From assembly GCA_028688175.1 (NCBI GenBank), contig JAQTYS010000006.1:12995-27183 (forward strand): a DNA stretch of 14,189 bases, in the 5' to 3' direction. Below the pieces are notes generated by a model. It saw only the letters and a program-made list of their open reading frames with translations, was not told the origin of the DNA and searched no databases. A program made the translations under genes and the position numbers. The stretch comes from Methanothrix sp. (lineage in GTDB: Archaea > Halobacteriota > Methanosarcinia > Methanotrichales > Methanotrichaceae). Each line of letters begins with the position of its first letter. The first letter of the stretch is position 1. Positions 1-6,781 of the stretch are shown in pieces.

Positions 1-124
1 CGGTGTCTATGTAATTGGGACCGATGGTGCCTTATGGAATATAAATTGGGATGGAACTGCATGGAGTGCATGGCAGAGCCAGGGAGGTTCGATAACAAGC
101 CTTGATGCAACATTATTGAATTAA
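1..124 (+). CDS. C-terminal end of a PLL-like propeller protein (partial)
   Basis: Reading frame 2 is open from the left edge to TAA at 122-124 and gives about 40 residues. They contain one propeller-blade signature, G-T-D-G-A-L-W, followed by W-x-x-W-x-S-Q-G-G-S-I-T-S. This is the pattern of the fucose-binding PLL lectins and of DUF346 repeats. The protein ends eleven residues after the Q-G-G. It lacks the 33-residue tail found in the array genes at 4093-13666, so it belongs to a different branch of the propeller family. Most of the gene lies outside the window, so any catalytic or signal region is unknown. It converges on the minus-strand operon. The alternative of a chance open frame is unlikely because the motif matches the family so well. 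Confidence 0.75.
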   Translation, partial: GVYVIGTDGALWNINWDGTAWSAWQSQGGSITSLDATLLN

Positions 125-147
125 GATTATTGAAACTCAATCAAATC

Positions 148-153
148 TTTTTT
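148..153 (+). terminator. oligo-T stop of the partial left-edge gene
   Basis: A run of six T lies 24 nt after the stop codon in the 105-nt convergent spacer. Short T runs without a hairpin are sufficient for termination in many archaea. Assignment is from position and composition only. Confidence 0.4.
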
Positions 154-195
154 CTGTCGATCATTTCTGCCGCACTAGATGCTGAAATGCAATAG

Positions 196-203
196 AAAAA
201 AAA
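196..203 (-). terminator. oligo-T stop of the minus-strand operon
   Basis: Eight A on the plus strand read as T8 on the minus strand, about 27 nt after the TAA of the propeller gene ending at 230. Together with the T6 run at 148-153 it gives each convergent transcript its own stop. No hairpin is evident. Confidence 0.45.
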
Positions 204-229
204 GTGGTCAGAGTTAATTCGGCTCGTGA

Positions 230-2254
230 TTAAATGGTCCGACCACCGAGGCCATACCAATTGTAATATGCTGGTATATTCGGGTTCATCCTGTTGACCC
301 AAAGTGCTCCGTCTCCTCCCCGAACAGCTATATCTATCTTATTGGTATTCGGATTCATTAAAGGCTTTGGATCTGAGGTAATTAGACCACCCAATGAATA
401 CCAATTATGTTCATAAACGCCGCTTCCCCAGGTGCCCTTACTATCCCAGAGCTGATTATCACTGCCACGAACGAATGTGTGGATATTGCCGCTAGTATCG
501 AATGTAACATAGGGGTTCGAGGTTACGGTTCCCCCTAATGAGCTCCAGGCATATTCAATATTGCCGCTGGGAGATGCAACTAAATCGATATCGCACATCC
601 AGAGTGCGTTGTCAGAACCCCGAACGGCCACCTTGAGAAAACCATTTGCGACCGGCTCAATCGCACCGCTCAATTCTGAGGTTAAAGTGCCGCCAAATCC
701 ATACCATGCGGCCGAGCTAACCGGCGTTGGTCCGGTATCTGCTTTATTAACCCATAATTCATCATCGCCGCCCCTCACAAGTGTATACACATAGTTGGAG
801 CCATCATTTGAGGCAACCAAGAATGGGTCCCCTTTCATGTATCCTCCCATTTTGCTCCAAGAGCCGGATGTCATTGTAGTGGTATAGAGGTCCCTTATCC
901 AGAGGGAGTTATCGGTTCCTTTTGCTGCGATTGCAATCCTGTTGGAATATGCAGGCTCCATTACGGCACTTGGGGATGAGGAAAGCTGCCCACCGAGACT
1001 GGTCCAATCTCCGCTCATGGCACTCGTGACCTTCCTGTCCCAGAGGGCAAGGTCGCTGCCCCGCACAAAAATATGGATGTCGCCATTGCCATCCTTGACT
1101 GCTGATGGATTTAGGCTGAAAGTCCCTCCTAGTGAGTACCAGTTTCCGTCCTTGTTATCCCAAAGAGCACCATCTCCTCCTCTTACAAATATGTGTTCGA
1201 CATTGTTGTTATCAATTATGGATGACGGTCTCGTTGTGCTGGGCAGAGGTAGAGCAAAGAGTTGTGCTCCTGCAAGCGGCGTGGCTTCCAAAACCATGCT
1301 CTGTGTGTCTCCTGTAAGATCTTTATTAATGCTGGGATTTGTGCCAGTCGAAGCTAGTATGCTGCCGGATGCGATGCTTCCTTCTTCTGCAAAGCTAATG
1401 AAATCGGTGCCGTCTCTTGCACTGGCATAAGCCATGATGCCATTTTCTGCCGCTATATTTTGCTGGACTCCGACATGTTCATTGGCGTTGGCTCTAAGGG
1501 TAGAGTGCAGACCATCGCAAGAGGAGAGATAGGAATAGGTCTCCTCTTGGGCAGAAGTGGCTTTTGTAGTTGAGTAGGACTTGCTGTCCAGGCTGATACT
1601 TTTAACCTCTCCTGATGCCCTAGCTTCGTCTGAGGCAATGGCTGTCATTTGGCTGAACACTATGCCCTGACCATTGAGGCCACCTGTAACCTCTACCTCT
1701 TTATCTTTTAATCCAGACCGGCCCAGTGAATAGCCAAGGGCACCTATGATACCGGTACTCTGATCGGCTCTGACTTTTTCGCCTTGTACTGTTAGGTCTT
1801 GGTTTGATGTCAGGCTGCCGCCTAATGTCCAAGTTTCCTGGACGGCAAAGGATGATCCTGCCGATCCGGAAAGCACACTTCTGGTTTCGCCAGATGCTTC
1901 TAAGCTTGTGCTCAAGTCCAATTTAGTTCCTGTAACCAATGTGTTGGTGTTCAAGCCGAGGTTGCTTTCGGAAGTGATTGCGCTGTATGCACTTTGATCC
2001 TCGTTGCCTAAATATTGGCTGATATTGTTGTTGCCTTGACCGGATGCCCACTGAGTCTGAATGATGGTGCCTTCTCCAAGGCCAGTTTGGACTCTAAGAT
2101 CGGTTGACTTATCGATATCATAACTTTGGGTTAGGTATACTTCGGCATTTGCATTATTCAAACTCGTGGATACGGTTACAGATAATGCCGGCAGGCTCAT
2201 TATGTTGAATAATAAAATATATATGGCGCAAATTTTATGTATTGATGTTTGCAT
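230..2254 (-). CDS. secreted protein: low-complexity N-terminal region plus seven-bladed PLL-like propeller
   Basis: The 674-residue protein starts with a short polar segment and a hydrophobic stretch ending near A-L-S (about residues 1-25), a good Sec signal peptide. Residues about 26-335 are rich in Ser, Gly, Thr and Asn with alternating hydrophobics, as in beta-rich adhesin-like surface proteins; I recognise no named family. Residues about 337-674 hold seven repeats of roughly 45-50 residues with V-R-G-x-D-x-x-L-W and W-x-x-x-G-G, matching the seven blades of PLL-type (fucose/O-methyl-glycan binding) and DUF346 propellers. There is no peptidase motif and no transmembrane anchor. It is the second gene of an operon, 5 nt behind the metallopeptidase at 2260-3774. 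The ATG is supported by GGTGA five bases upstream. A glycan-binding partner of that peptidase is inference. Confidence 0.85.
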   Translation of the reverse strand: MQTSIHKICAIYILLFNIMSLPALSVTVSTSLNNANAEVYLTQSYDIDKSTDLRVQTGLGEGTIIQTQWASGQGNNNISQYLGNEDQSAYSAITSESNLGLNTNTLVTGTKLDLSTSLEASGETRSVLSGSAGSSFAVQETWTLGGSLTSNQDLTVQGEKVRADQSTGIIGALGYSLGRSGLKDKEVEVTGGLNGQGIVFSQMTAIASDEARASGEVKSISLDSKSYSTTKATSAQEETYSYLSSCDGLHSTLRANANEHVGVQQNIAAENGIMAYASARDGTDFISFAEEGSIASGSILASTGTNPSINKDLTGDTQSMVLEATPLAGAQLFALPLPSTTRPSSIIDNNNVEHIFVRGGDGALWDNKDGNWYSLGGTFSLNPSAVKDGNGDIHIFVRGSDLALWDRKVTSAMSGDWTSLGGQLSSSPSAVMEPAYSNRIAIAAKGTDNSLWIRDLYTTTMTSGSWSKMGGYMKGDPFLVASNDGSNYVYTLVRGGDDELWVNKADTGPTPVSSAAWYGFGGTLTSELSGAIEPVANGFLKVAVRGSDNALWMCDIDLVASPSGNIEYAWSSLGGTVTSNPYVTFDTSGNIHTFVRGSDNQLWDSKGTWGSGVYEHNWYSLGGLITSDPKPLMNPNTNKIDIAVRGGDGALWVNRMNPNIPAYYNWYGLGGRTI

Positions 2255-2259
2255 TCATC

Positions 2260-2264
2260 TCACC
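2260..2264 (-). promoter_or_regulatory. ribosome binding site overlapping the upstream stop codon
   Basis: The minus strand reads GGTGA, whose last three bases are the TGA stop of the metallopeptidase gene. Five bases follow, then ATG at 2254. A ribosome site that contains the previous stop codon implies translational coupling of the two products. Confidence 0.6.
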
Positions 2265-3774
2265 GCCCATACATATTCCAAATAGCCTGGCGATCTCCAT
2301 TTCCCAGCCATAGAGGATGATTGTACTGGTAGTTCATTATCTGCTGATCCTGTGCCTTGTAGAGAGGAGCGTTCTTCTTGTTATAGAGGTCGGCCAGGCC
2401 AAGAGTATGTCCAAGCTCGTGAACTGCAATGGTCTCTACATCATAATTTATTCCATCGCTGTTGCCATTCGTATTCCAGCTATAGTACGTATTGTAGTCA
2501 ACATCGGATTCGATTATCTGGAAAAAGCCATCTTTTTGGCTGCTGGTGGTGTACCAGGTATGAGAGTGACCTGGGGAGAAAACTCCATTGGAATTCGGTC
2601 CGATATATTCCCAGGAATGAACGGATTTCCAATCTTGTACATCGCGGGAAACGCTGCTACTGGCTATTACCGTGCTTGCAAAAAGCTTTTGATATGTTGC
2701 AGCATCCCATATATTCGCAGCTGTTTGAATCGCCGTGCAGACTGAGTTGGTGTTTAAGCCCTCTGCATAGTAGTTGGCGTCAGTGAGAAGGTATAATTGA
2801 ATGGTTGGATTTGCCTGGTTCCATCTACAGGCTGTCGTTCCATCGTAGATATTGCCTAAGGGCAGCCAACCCCAGAAGTTGCCCACCTGGCCGCCATAGG
2901 TCTGAGATTCCAATTCGGTTGACGATTGGGCCTGACCGGTTTTTGTGGTGGAATCAAAAACGTCCCGATCCATGTTGACTGCATTGGTCTGCACAGCTCC
3001 CTTAAATATCGGTGCTGTTTTCGCATCTTCGCCGTCTTTAACATAGCTGGAATCGAAGGAGAGACCCATGCTCTTCGAGCCGAGCGATCCCAATGTATCC
3101 TCATCCAGGCAATTATCCCCGTATGCGGATATCTCTCCCATCGTCCAAGCCTTTCCTTGGGATGCTGCGGTCAGATCTGCCTTTATATCTTCAACTTTGT
3201 AAAAGAATCCATTTATCAACATCGCATTGCTACTGGATAACGAACTGGATTCCAGGTAACAAGATATACCGCTCATCTCTGTTCCCTGGCTCGCTGAAAG
3301 AAGGCTGCCTGCTGCCAGGCTCTGGGATAATGACAAGCTTCCATCTATCATATTTGTCTTCTGATCCACAAAATCGCTCCCTTGAGTTCCCTGCAATTCT
3401 GCAAAAATATTTCCTGTGCCCATCACTGTTTGAGATATAGATGCCGACTGGGATCCGGCAGCCGATGATGTGGAAACGCGCAGTGGCCCCGAACTCTCAA
3501 TAACGTTTTTCGAATTATACCCATTTCCCTCCACATAGTGGACTAGAGTATTATCGTCGTCTCCATAGAGCTGGCGATCCTGGTAGATGTAATGTCCATC
3601 AAATGTCGATTTCGCTTTCAGAGCGGTATCTGTAGATAGTCTATACGTATCAGAAATTGCCATATCATCTCTTCCATCTCCTAATGAAATGCTTATTCCC
3701 ATGGCAAAGGTCGGCGTCGTCACTAATATAGATAAAATACTTATTACTATTATTTTGCGGCTTATATTCTCCAT
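2260..3774 (-). CDS. secreted metzincin / matrixin-like zinc metallopeptidase
   Basis: The 504-residue protein has a clear signal peptide (positive start, hydrophobic core, T-F-A near residue 24). The C-terminal third carries the zinc site H452-E453-L-G-H456-T-L-G-L-A-D462-L-Y, then a Met-turn Q-Q-I-M480-N-Y and the closing G-D-x-x-x-I-W-x-M-Y-G helix seen in matrixins (M10). The third zinc ligand position is Asp rather than the usual His, as in snapalysin-like enzymes, so activity is likely but subfamily placement is open. Residues about 25-320 are Ser/Gly-rich, weakly resemble the N-terminal region of the downstream propeller protein, and may act as a pro- or docking region. Unlike the array proteases it has no propeller of its own; the next gene supplies one. 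The ATG has AGTGATG seven bases upstream on the minus strand. Confidence 0.88.
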   Translation of the reverse strand: MENISRKIIVISILSILVTTPTFAMGISISLGDGRDDMAISDTYRLSTDTALKAKSTFDGHYIYQDRQLYGDDDNTLVHYVEGNGYNSKNVIESSGPLRVSTSSAAGSQSASISQTVMGTGNIFAELQGTQGSDFVDQKTNMIDGSLSLSQSLAAGSLLSASQGTEMSGISCYLESSSLSSSNAMLINGFFYKVEDIKADLTAASQGKAWTMGEISAYGDNCLDEDTLGSLGSKSMGLSFDSSYVKDGEDAKTAPIFKGAVQTNAVNMDRDVFDSTTKTGQAQSSTELESQTYGGQVGNFWGWLPLGNIYDGTTACRWNQANPTIQLYLLTDANYYAEGLNTNSVCTAIQTAANIWDAATYQKLFASTVIASSSVSRDVQDWKSVHSWEYIGPNSNGVFSPGHSHTWYTTSSQKDGFFQIIESDVDYNTYYSWNTNGNSDGINYDVETIAVHELGHTLGLADLYNKKNAPLYKAQDQQIMNYQYNHPLWLGNGDRQAIWNMYGR

Positions 3775-3808
3775 AATTCATCACTTTCGCGTTCTTCCAA
3801 TGTTTGGG

Positions 3809-3818
3809 TATATATAAT
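3809..3818 (-). promoter_or_regulatory. TATA box of the metallopeptidase/propeller operon
   Basis: The minus strand reads ATTATATATA, a strong archaeal TATA match, 34 nt upstream of the ATG at 3774. With normal TBP geometry, transcription would start close to the AGTGATG ribosome site, giving a short leader. Confidence 0.55.
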
Positions 3819-3930
3819 CTTGTAAGGAAATATTGTAAACCAATAACCGTCTCATGAAATCAACATGCCTCAGATATACAATTTGTTAGTAATTATAATA
3901 ATTAAGATACTAATACTCATAGCCAACTTA

Positions 3931-4293
3931 TTCAATTATTATATCTCATTCTCGATTTTTACCATTTATGATACATATAAAATTAATACTTATGTGTGGT
4001 ATGTATTAGTCATATCTATTAGCTGAATATTTGATTACCACAATGTTTTAATAGTTAAAATAGTTATTATGCTTTCTAATCTGGTGATGTCCTTGATACT
4101 AGAAAAATTTGTAGTATTGGTGCTCTTTTTGTTAATGATATTTTTATCCTGTGCATCGAGTGAAGAATTAGAAATAAATTCGGGATCGCTTTCCTCGCCC
4201 GGTCCCTTGGTGTTGCCCTCAGCTATCGCAAGCGATGTAAATGCGAGTGGGAGAGCAATCACGGCAACTATCGAAACGGCGGCGGGAATAATG
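3931..4293 (+). repeat. 5' constant block, copy 1 (upstream region + signal peptide + N-terminal motif)
   Basis: This block runs from T-T-C-A-A-T-T-A-T-T through the leader to the codon for Met in the I-E-T-A-x-x-I-M motif. It recurs upstream of the next two genes with scattered base changes. It contains a good distal TATA match (ATATAAAATT, 3975-3984), a proximal A/T box and the start region. Downstream of its end the three genes diverge completely. Confidence 0.8.
4055..4088 (+). promoter_or_regulatory. proximal A/T box and ribosome site of array gene 1
   Basis: TTAAAATA (4055-4062) lies exactly 38 nt before the proposed TTG start at 4093. GGTGAT (4083-4088) lies four bases before it. The same boxes at the same distances occur in all four array genes. 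TTAAAATA is a weak TATA match, so the better distal element at 3975-3984 may be the main promoter; in that case the leader would be about 90 nt. Confidence 0.5.
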
Positions 4294-6672
4294 GGGCATG
4301 CGGACAAGGGATCTATTCCGAACAATTCGGATTTGTTGACCGGAGTGGTCAATCCGGGATTCTTGGCTGCGCCGACTGCTAAGCTGTCCATAAGTGGGAT
4401 GGTTTTCAATGATCTCAATGGAGATGGACTGAGGACGAATGATGAGCCCGTCCTTCCTGGATGGGAAACCATCTTGACACAGGACGGAAAGGAGATTCTT
4501 CGAACTGCTGCCGATAATGAGGGGCGTTATTCATTCCAAAACTTAGCATCGGGACAGTATACTGTTGTGGTAATTAATCAATCGGGATGGAATCTAACCC
4601 ATCCAACCAGTGGCCGTTATGAAATCAACCTGGTCGAAATAAATGCTACCAATTACGACTTCGGCGTTCACCTTGGGCCGGTGACATTTGTTCAAAGTGA
4701 ATATCCTCTTATGCCCATGGAACTGGCGTTTTCAGATGCCGAGGCCTTTAAAATGGCACCAAAATTCGAGATTAAACCTGAAACGCAAACCATGCTCAAA
4801 GAAGCGGCTGTCGAGCAATTCAGCCTATTAGGGAATCTTCAATACACGGCATCGGAGAGGACTCAATATAGTTGCGGCAATTGCTGGGTTTGGGCGGGTA
4901 CGGCATGCATTGAGAATGCATTGACTGTTCAAAAAGGAGTAAAAGATCGACTATCTGCACAGTATTTCGTCTCCAACTATAATGGTGGAACAGGATCATG
5001 GGCTTGTTGTGGGAAAACTGCTACAGAGTTTGCGAATTATTATGCAAATACGCTTAAAAAAGCAATTCCTTGGACAAATACAAACGCAGATTGGCGTGAC
5101 TCTTATCAGGGTTGCTCTGATTCGACGACCACACCCGCTGGCACAATTGGCACAACTCCCAATTACCCCATAACCTCAATAACTGCACAGGGCATCGATA
5201 CAGTCGGTGTAGGCGAAGCAAACGCCATAGCGAATATCAAGGCTGCCCTTTTGCAAAATAAGATGGTCCACTTTGCATTCTGGTTGCCTAGCAGCGACGG
5301 ATGGACGCAATTCAGCAATTTTTGGAATGGAAACTCAGGAATCTATAATCCAGATGGTTATTGCGGTCAATCAGCATCTGCCGGAGCTAACGGACATGCT
5401 GTGGCTTGTGTCGGCTGGGATGATTCCAGTTCAGATCCCAATCAGCACTACTGGATAATGTTGAATAGCTGGGGTGCACCATCAGCTCATCCTGACGGCA
5501 CATTTAAGGTCAAAATGCATATGAATTACGATTGCTTGTATCCAAGCTGGACATATGCACATAGATTTTGGACTTATGATGTGGTGTTTGGCGCAATACC
5601 ATCAACCTGGACCCGTCTCGGTGGATACGCAACCTCAAAGCAAAGTGCCATAACGGATAACCAGGGCAGAAGGCATGTCTTCGTCAGGGGCGGAGACAAT
5701 GCGCTGTGGGATAATGTGGATGGATCCTGGGTTTACATTGGCGGAATTCTGGCCTCGGCACCCTATGCTGCCAAGGATAAAAACGGCCGAATACATATTG
5801 TCGTTCGTGGTGCAGACTATGCATTATGGGACTTTGTATTCGATACTGCAAACTGGAATGGTGGCTGGAAGGGCCTGGGCGGTTATCTCAGCTCGATGGC
5901 GACAGCTGCCATGGAGCCGACCTATGGGGTCTGGATGAAGATAGTCGTCAGAGGTGGCGATAATTCACTGTGGCTTTGCGATTTCAATGTCGATGATCTG
6001 TCATCCTACAACTGGATTGGTTTTGGCGGGTATCTAAATAGCTGGCCGTTTGTGATCTTCGACCAGAACAGCCGCATGCATATCTTTGTTGCAGGCGGCG
6101 ACAATGCTCTCTGGGATAATCGGGGCGTTCTCTCCTCAGGGGTATATTACCACAATTGGCATGGTCTGGGTGGCGTCATGCAAGATGCACCCTTCAGCAC
6201 CCTGGAGCCGGGCTATAGTAATTATTTGTTGGCTATGGTTCGTGGATCGGACAATGCTCTATGGATAGCCGACATCTATGCCAATGGCGACCCGGAGACA
6301 TGCAGCTGGTTAGGCTTTGGCGGCGTCCTTGCATCTGAGCCGTTTGCATCAACAGATACCTCCGGCAGAGTTCATACCTTTGTTCGGGGCAGTGATGGTG
6401 CCACGTGGGAGAATGTCTTTTCCAGCAATCCCTGGTATCCGTCGGGTGCGCAGTGGATAGGCCATGGTGGGAGCATTAGCATATGGTCGCCGCAGGCATT
6501 GCTGGATGGCCAGACCTATGCCTATATACAGGGACCAGATAATGCAATGTGGCGCAAGGTGTTTATTACCTCGGTCGCGTCGTCCGCCGTCGGGGAGGCA
6601 TCCGGAAAAGTGGACAGTCTTGTCGAGGCGGTAACCTTGGTGGAGGGGGCTACTGGTTCCTCTAAAGTGTGA
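4093..6672 (+). CDS. secreted papain-family (C1A) cysteine peptidase with SdrD-B-like domain and PLL-like propeller (array gene 1)
   Basis: The 859-residue product (numbered from the TTG) has a signal peptide with C20 at its end, then the constant S-P-G-P-L-V-L-P motif (about 30-67). Residues about 97-190 are an SdrD-B-like surface domain: F-N-D-L-N-G-D-G, then G-R-Y-S-F-Q-N-L-x-x-G-Q-Y. The peptidase (about 235-500) retains the full papain set: Q258 (oxyanion hole) six residues before C264 in C-G-N-C-W, H435 in G-H-A-V, and N458 in L-N-S-W-G. Residues 504-826 form seven PLL/DUF346 blades, and 827-859 are the constant tail. It should be an active secreted cysteine peptidase held on a glycan surface; the substrate is unknown. 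TTG was chosen over the ATGs at 4069 and 4087 because the GGTGAT spacing and the gap-free alignment with array gene 4 fit only TTG. A conserved Cys20 leaves lipid anchoring possible. Confidence 0.88.
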   Translation: MILEKFVVLVLFLLMIFLSCASSEELEINSGSLSSPGPLVLPSAIASDVNASGRAITATIETAAGIMGHADKGSIPNNSDLLTGVVNPGFLAAPTAKLSISGMVFNDLNGDGLRTNDEPVLPGWETILTQDGKEILRTAADNEGRYSFQNLASGQYTVVVINQSGWNLTHPTSGRYEINLVEINATNYDFGVHLGPVTFVQSEYPLMPMELAFSDAEAFKMAPKFEIKPETQTMLKEAAVEQFSLLGNLQYTASERTQYSCGNCWVWAGTACIENALTVQKGVKDRLSAQYFVSNYNGGTGSWACCGKTATEFANYYANTLKKAIPWTNTNADWRDSYQGCSDSTTTPAGTIGTTPNYPITSITAQGIDTVGVGEANAIANIKAALLQNKMVHFAFWLPSSDGWTQFSNFWNGNSGIYNPDGYCGQSASAGANGHAVACVGWDDSSSDPNQHYWIMLNSWGAPSAHPDGTFKVKMHMNYDCLYPSWTYAHRFWTYDVVFGAIPSTWTRLGGYATSKQSAITDNQGRRHVFVRGGDNALWDNVDGSWVYIGGILASAPYAAKDKNGRIHIVVRGADYALWDFVFDTANWNGGWKGLGGYLSSMATAAMEPTYGVWMKIVVRGGDNSLWLCDFNVDDLSSYNWIGFGGYLNSWPFVIFDQNSRMHIFVAGGDNALWDNRGVLSSGVYYHNWHGLGGVMQDAPFSTLEPGYSNYLLAMVRGSDNALWIADIYANGDPETCSWLGFGGVLASEPFASTDTSGRVHTFVRGSDGATWENVFSSNPWYPSGAQWIGHGGSISIWSPQALLDGQTYAYIQGPDNAMWRKVFITSVASSAVGEASGKVDSLVEAVTLVEGATGSSKV
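5602..6672 (+). repeat. propeller + tail module, copy 1
   Basis: This is a 1071-bp coding block, the same length in all three complete array genes, encoding seven blades and the C-terminal tail. It begins at the codons for S-T-W-T immediately after the peptidase domain, which gives a sharp module boundary. Confidence 0.85.
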
Positions 6673-6681
6673 CTTCTTGTG

Positions 6682-6725
6682 GGCTACGGGCGGAGGGGAG
6701 TCCCTCCTAGCCGGTTTCCTTTTTT
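6682..6725 (+). terminator. hairpin terminator of array gene 1
   Basis: Ten bases after the TGA, an outer stem GGCTA/TAGCC (6682-6686 with 6708-6712) encloses an inner perfect stem GGAGGG/CCCTCC with loop GAGT, with five unpaired bases on the left arm. T6 follows at 6720-6725. The structure resembles a bacterial intrinsic terminator. Confidence 0.6.
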
Positions 6726-6744
6726 ATTTATAAAATCATTCTAC

Positions 6745-6777
6745 AAAAATGAGCGCAAGAATTAATAGTTAAAAAAA
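6745..6777 (+). repeat. orphan copy of the gene-4-type promoter element
   Basis: The sequence AAAAATGAGCGCAAG (6745-6759), followed by A-T-T-A-A-T-A-G-T and an A run, nearly duplicates the element at 13736-13769 that leads directly into array gene 4. Here no gene follows at the matching distance; the 5' constant block of gene 2 starts at once instead. Confidence 0.6.
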
Positions 6778-6781
6778 TTTA

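Larger units (their letters stand above)
3775..4092. other. 318-nt divergent intergenic control region
   Basis: This AT-rich region separates the minus-strand metallopeptidase operon from the plus-strand protease array. The left side carries the minus-strand TATA element at 3809-3818. Bases from 3931 onward are shared with the upstream regions of the next two array genes. The stretch 3830-3930 is unique and AT-rich, with nothing I can identify. No RNA gene or small coding frame is convincing here. Confidence 0.7.

Noticed and set aside
942..1430. Long plus-strand open frame opposite the propeller gene
   Set aside because: It is the antisense shadow of the repetitive propeller-coding region at 230-2254; it has no ribosome site, no signal and no recognisable motif.
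2317..2786. Overlapping plus-strand open frames opposite the zinc-peptidase domain
   Set aside because: The minus strand carries the convincing zinc motif and Met-turn; the plus-strand frames give Cys-rich, family-less translations typical of antisense shadows.
3995..4042. Possible leader hairpin TGTGGTA/TACCACA with a 34-nt loop
   Set aside because: The seven-base stem exists only before gene 1; the left arm is mutated before genes 2 and 3 with no compensating change.
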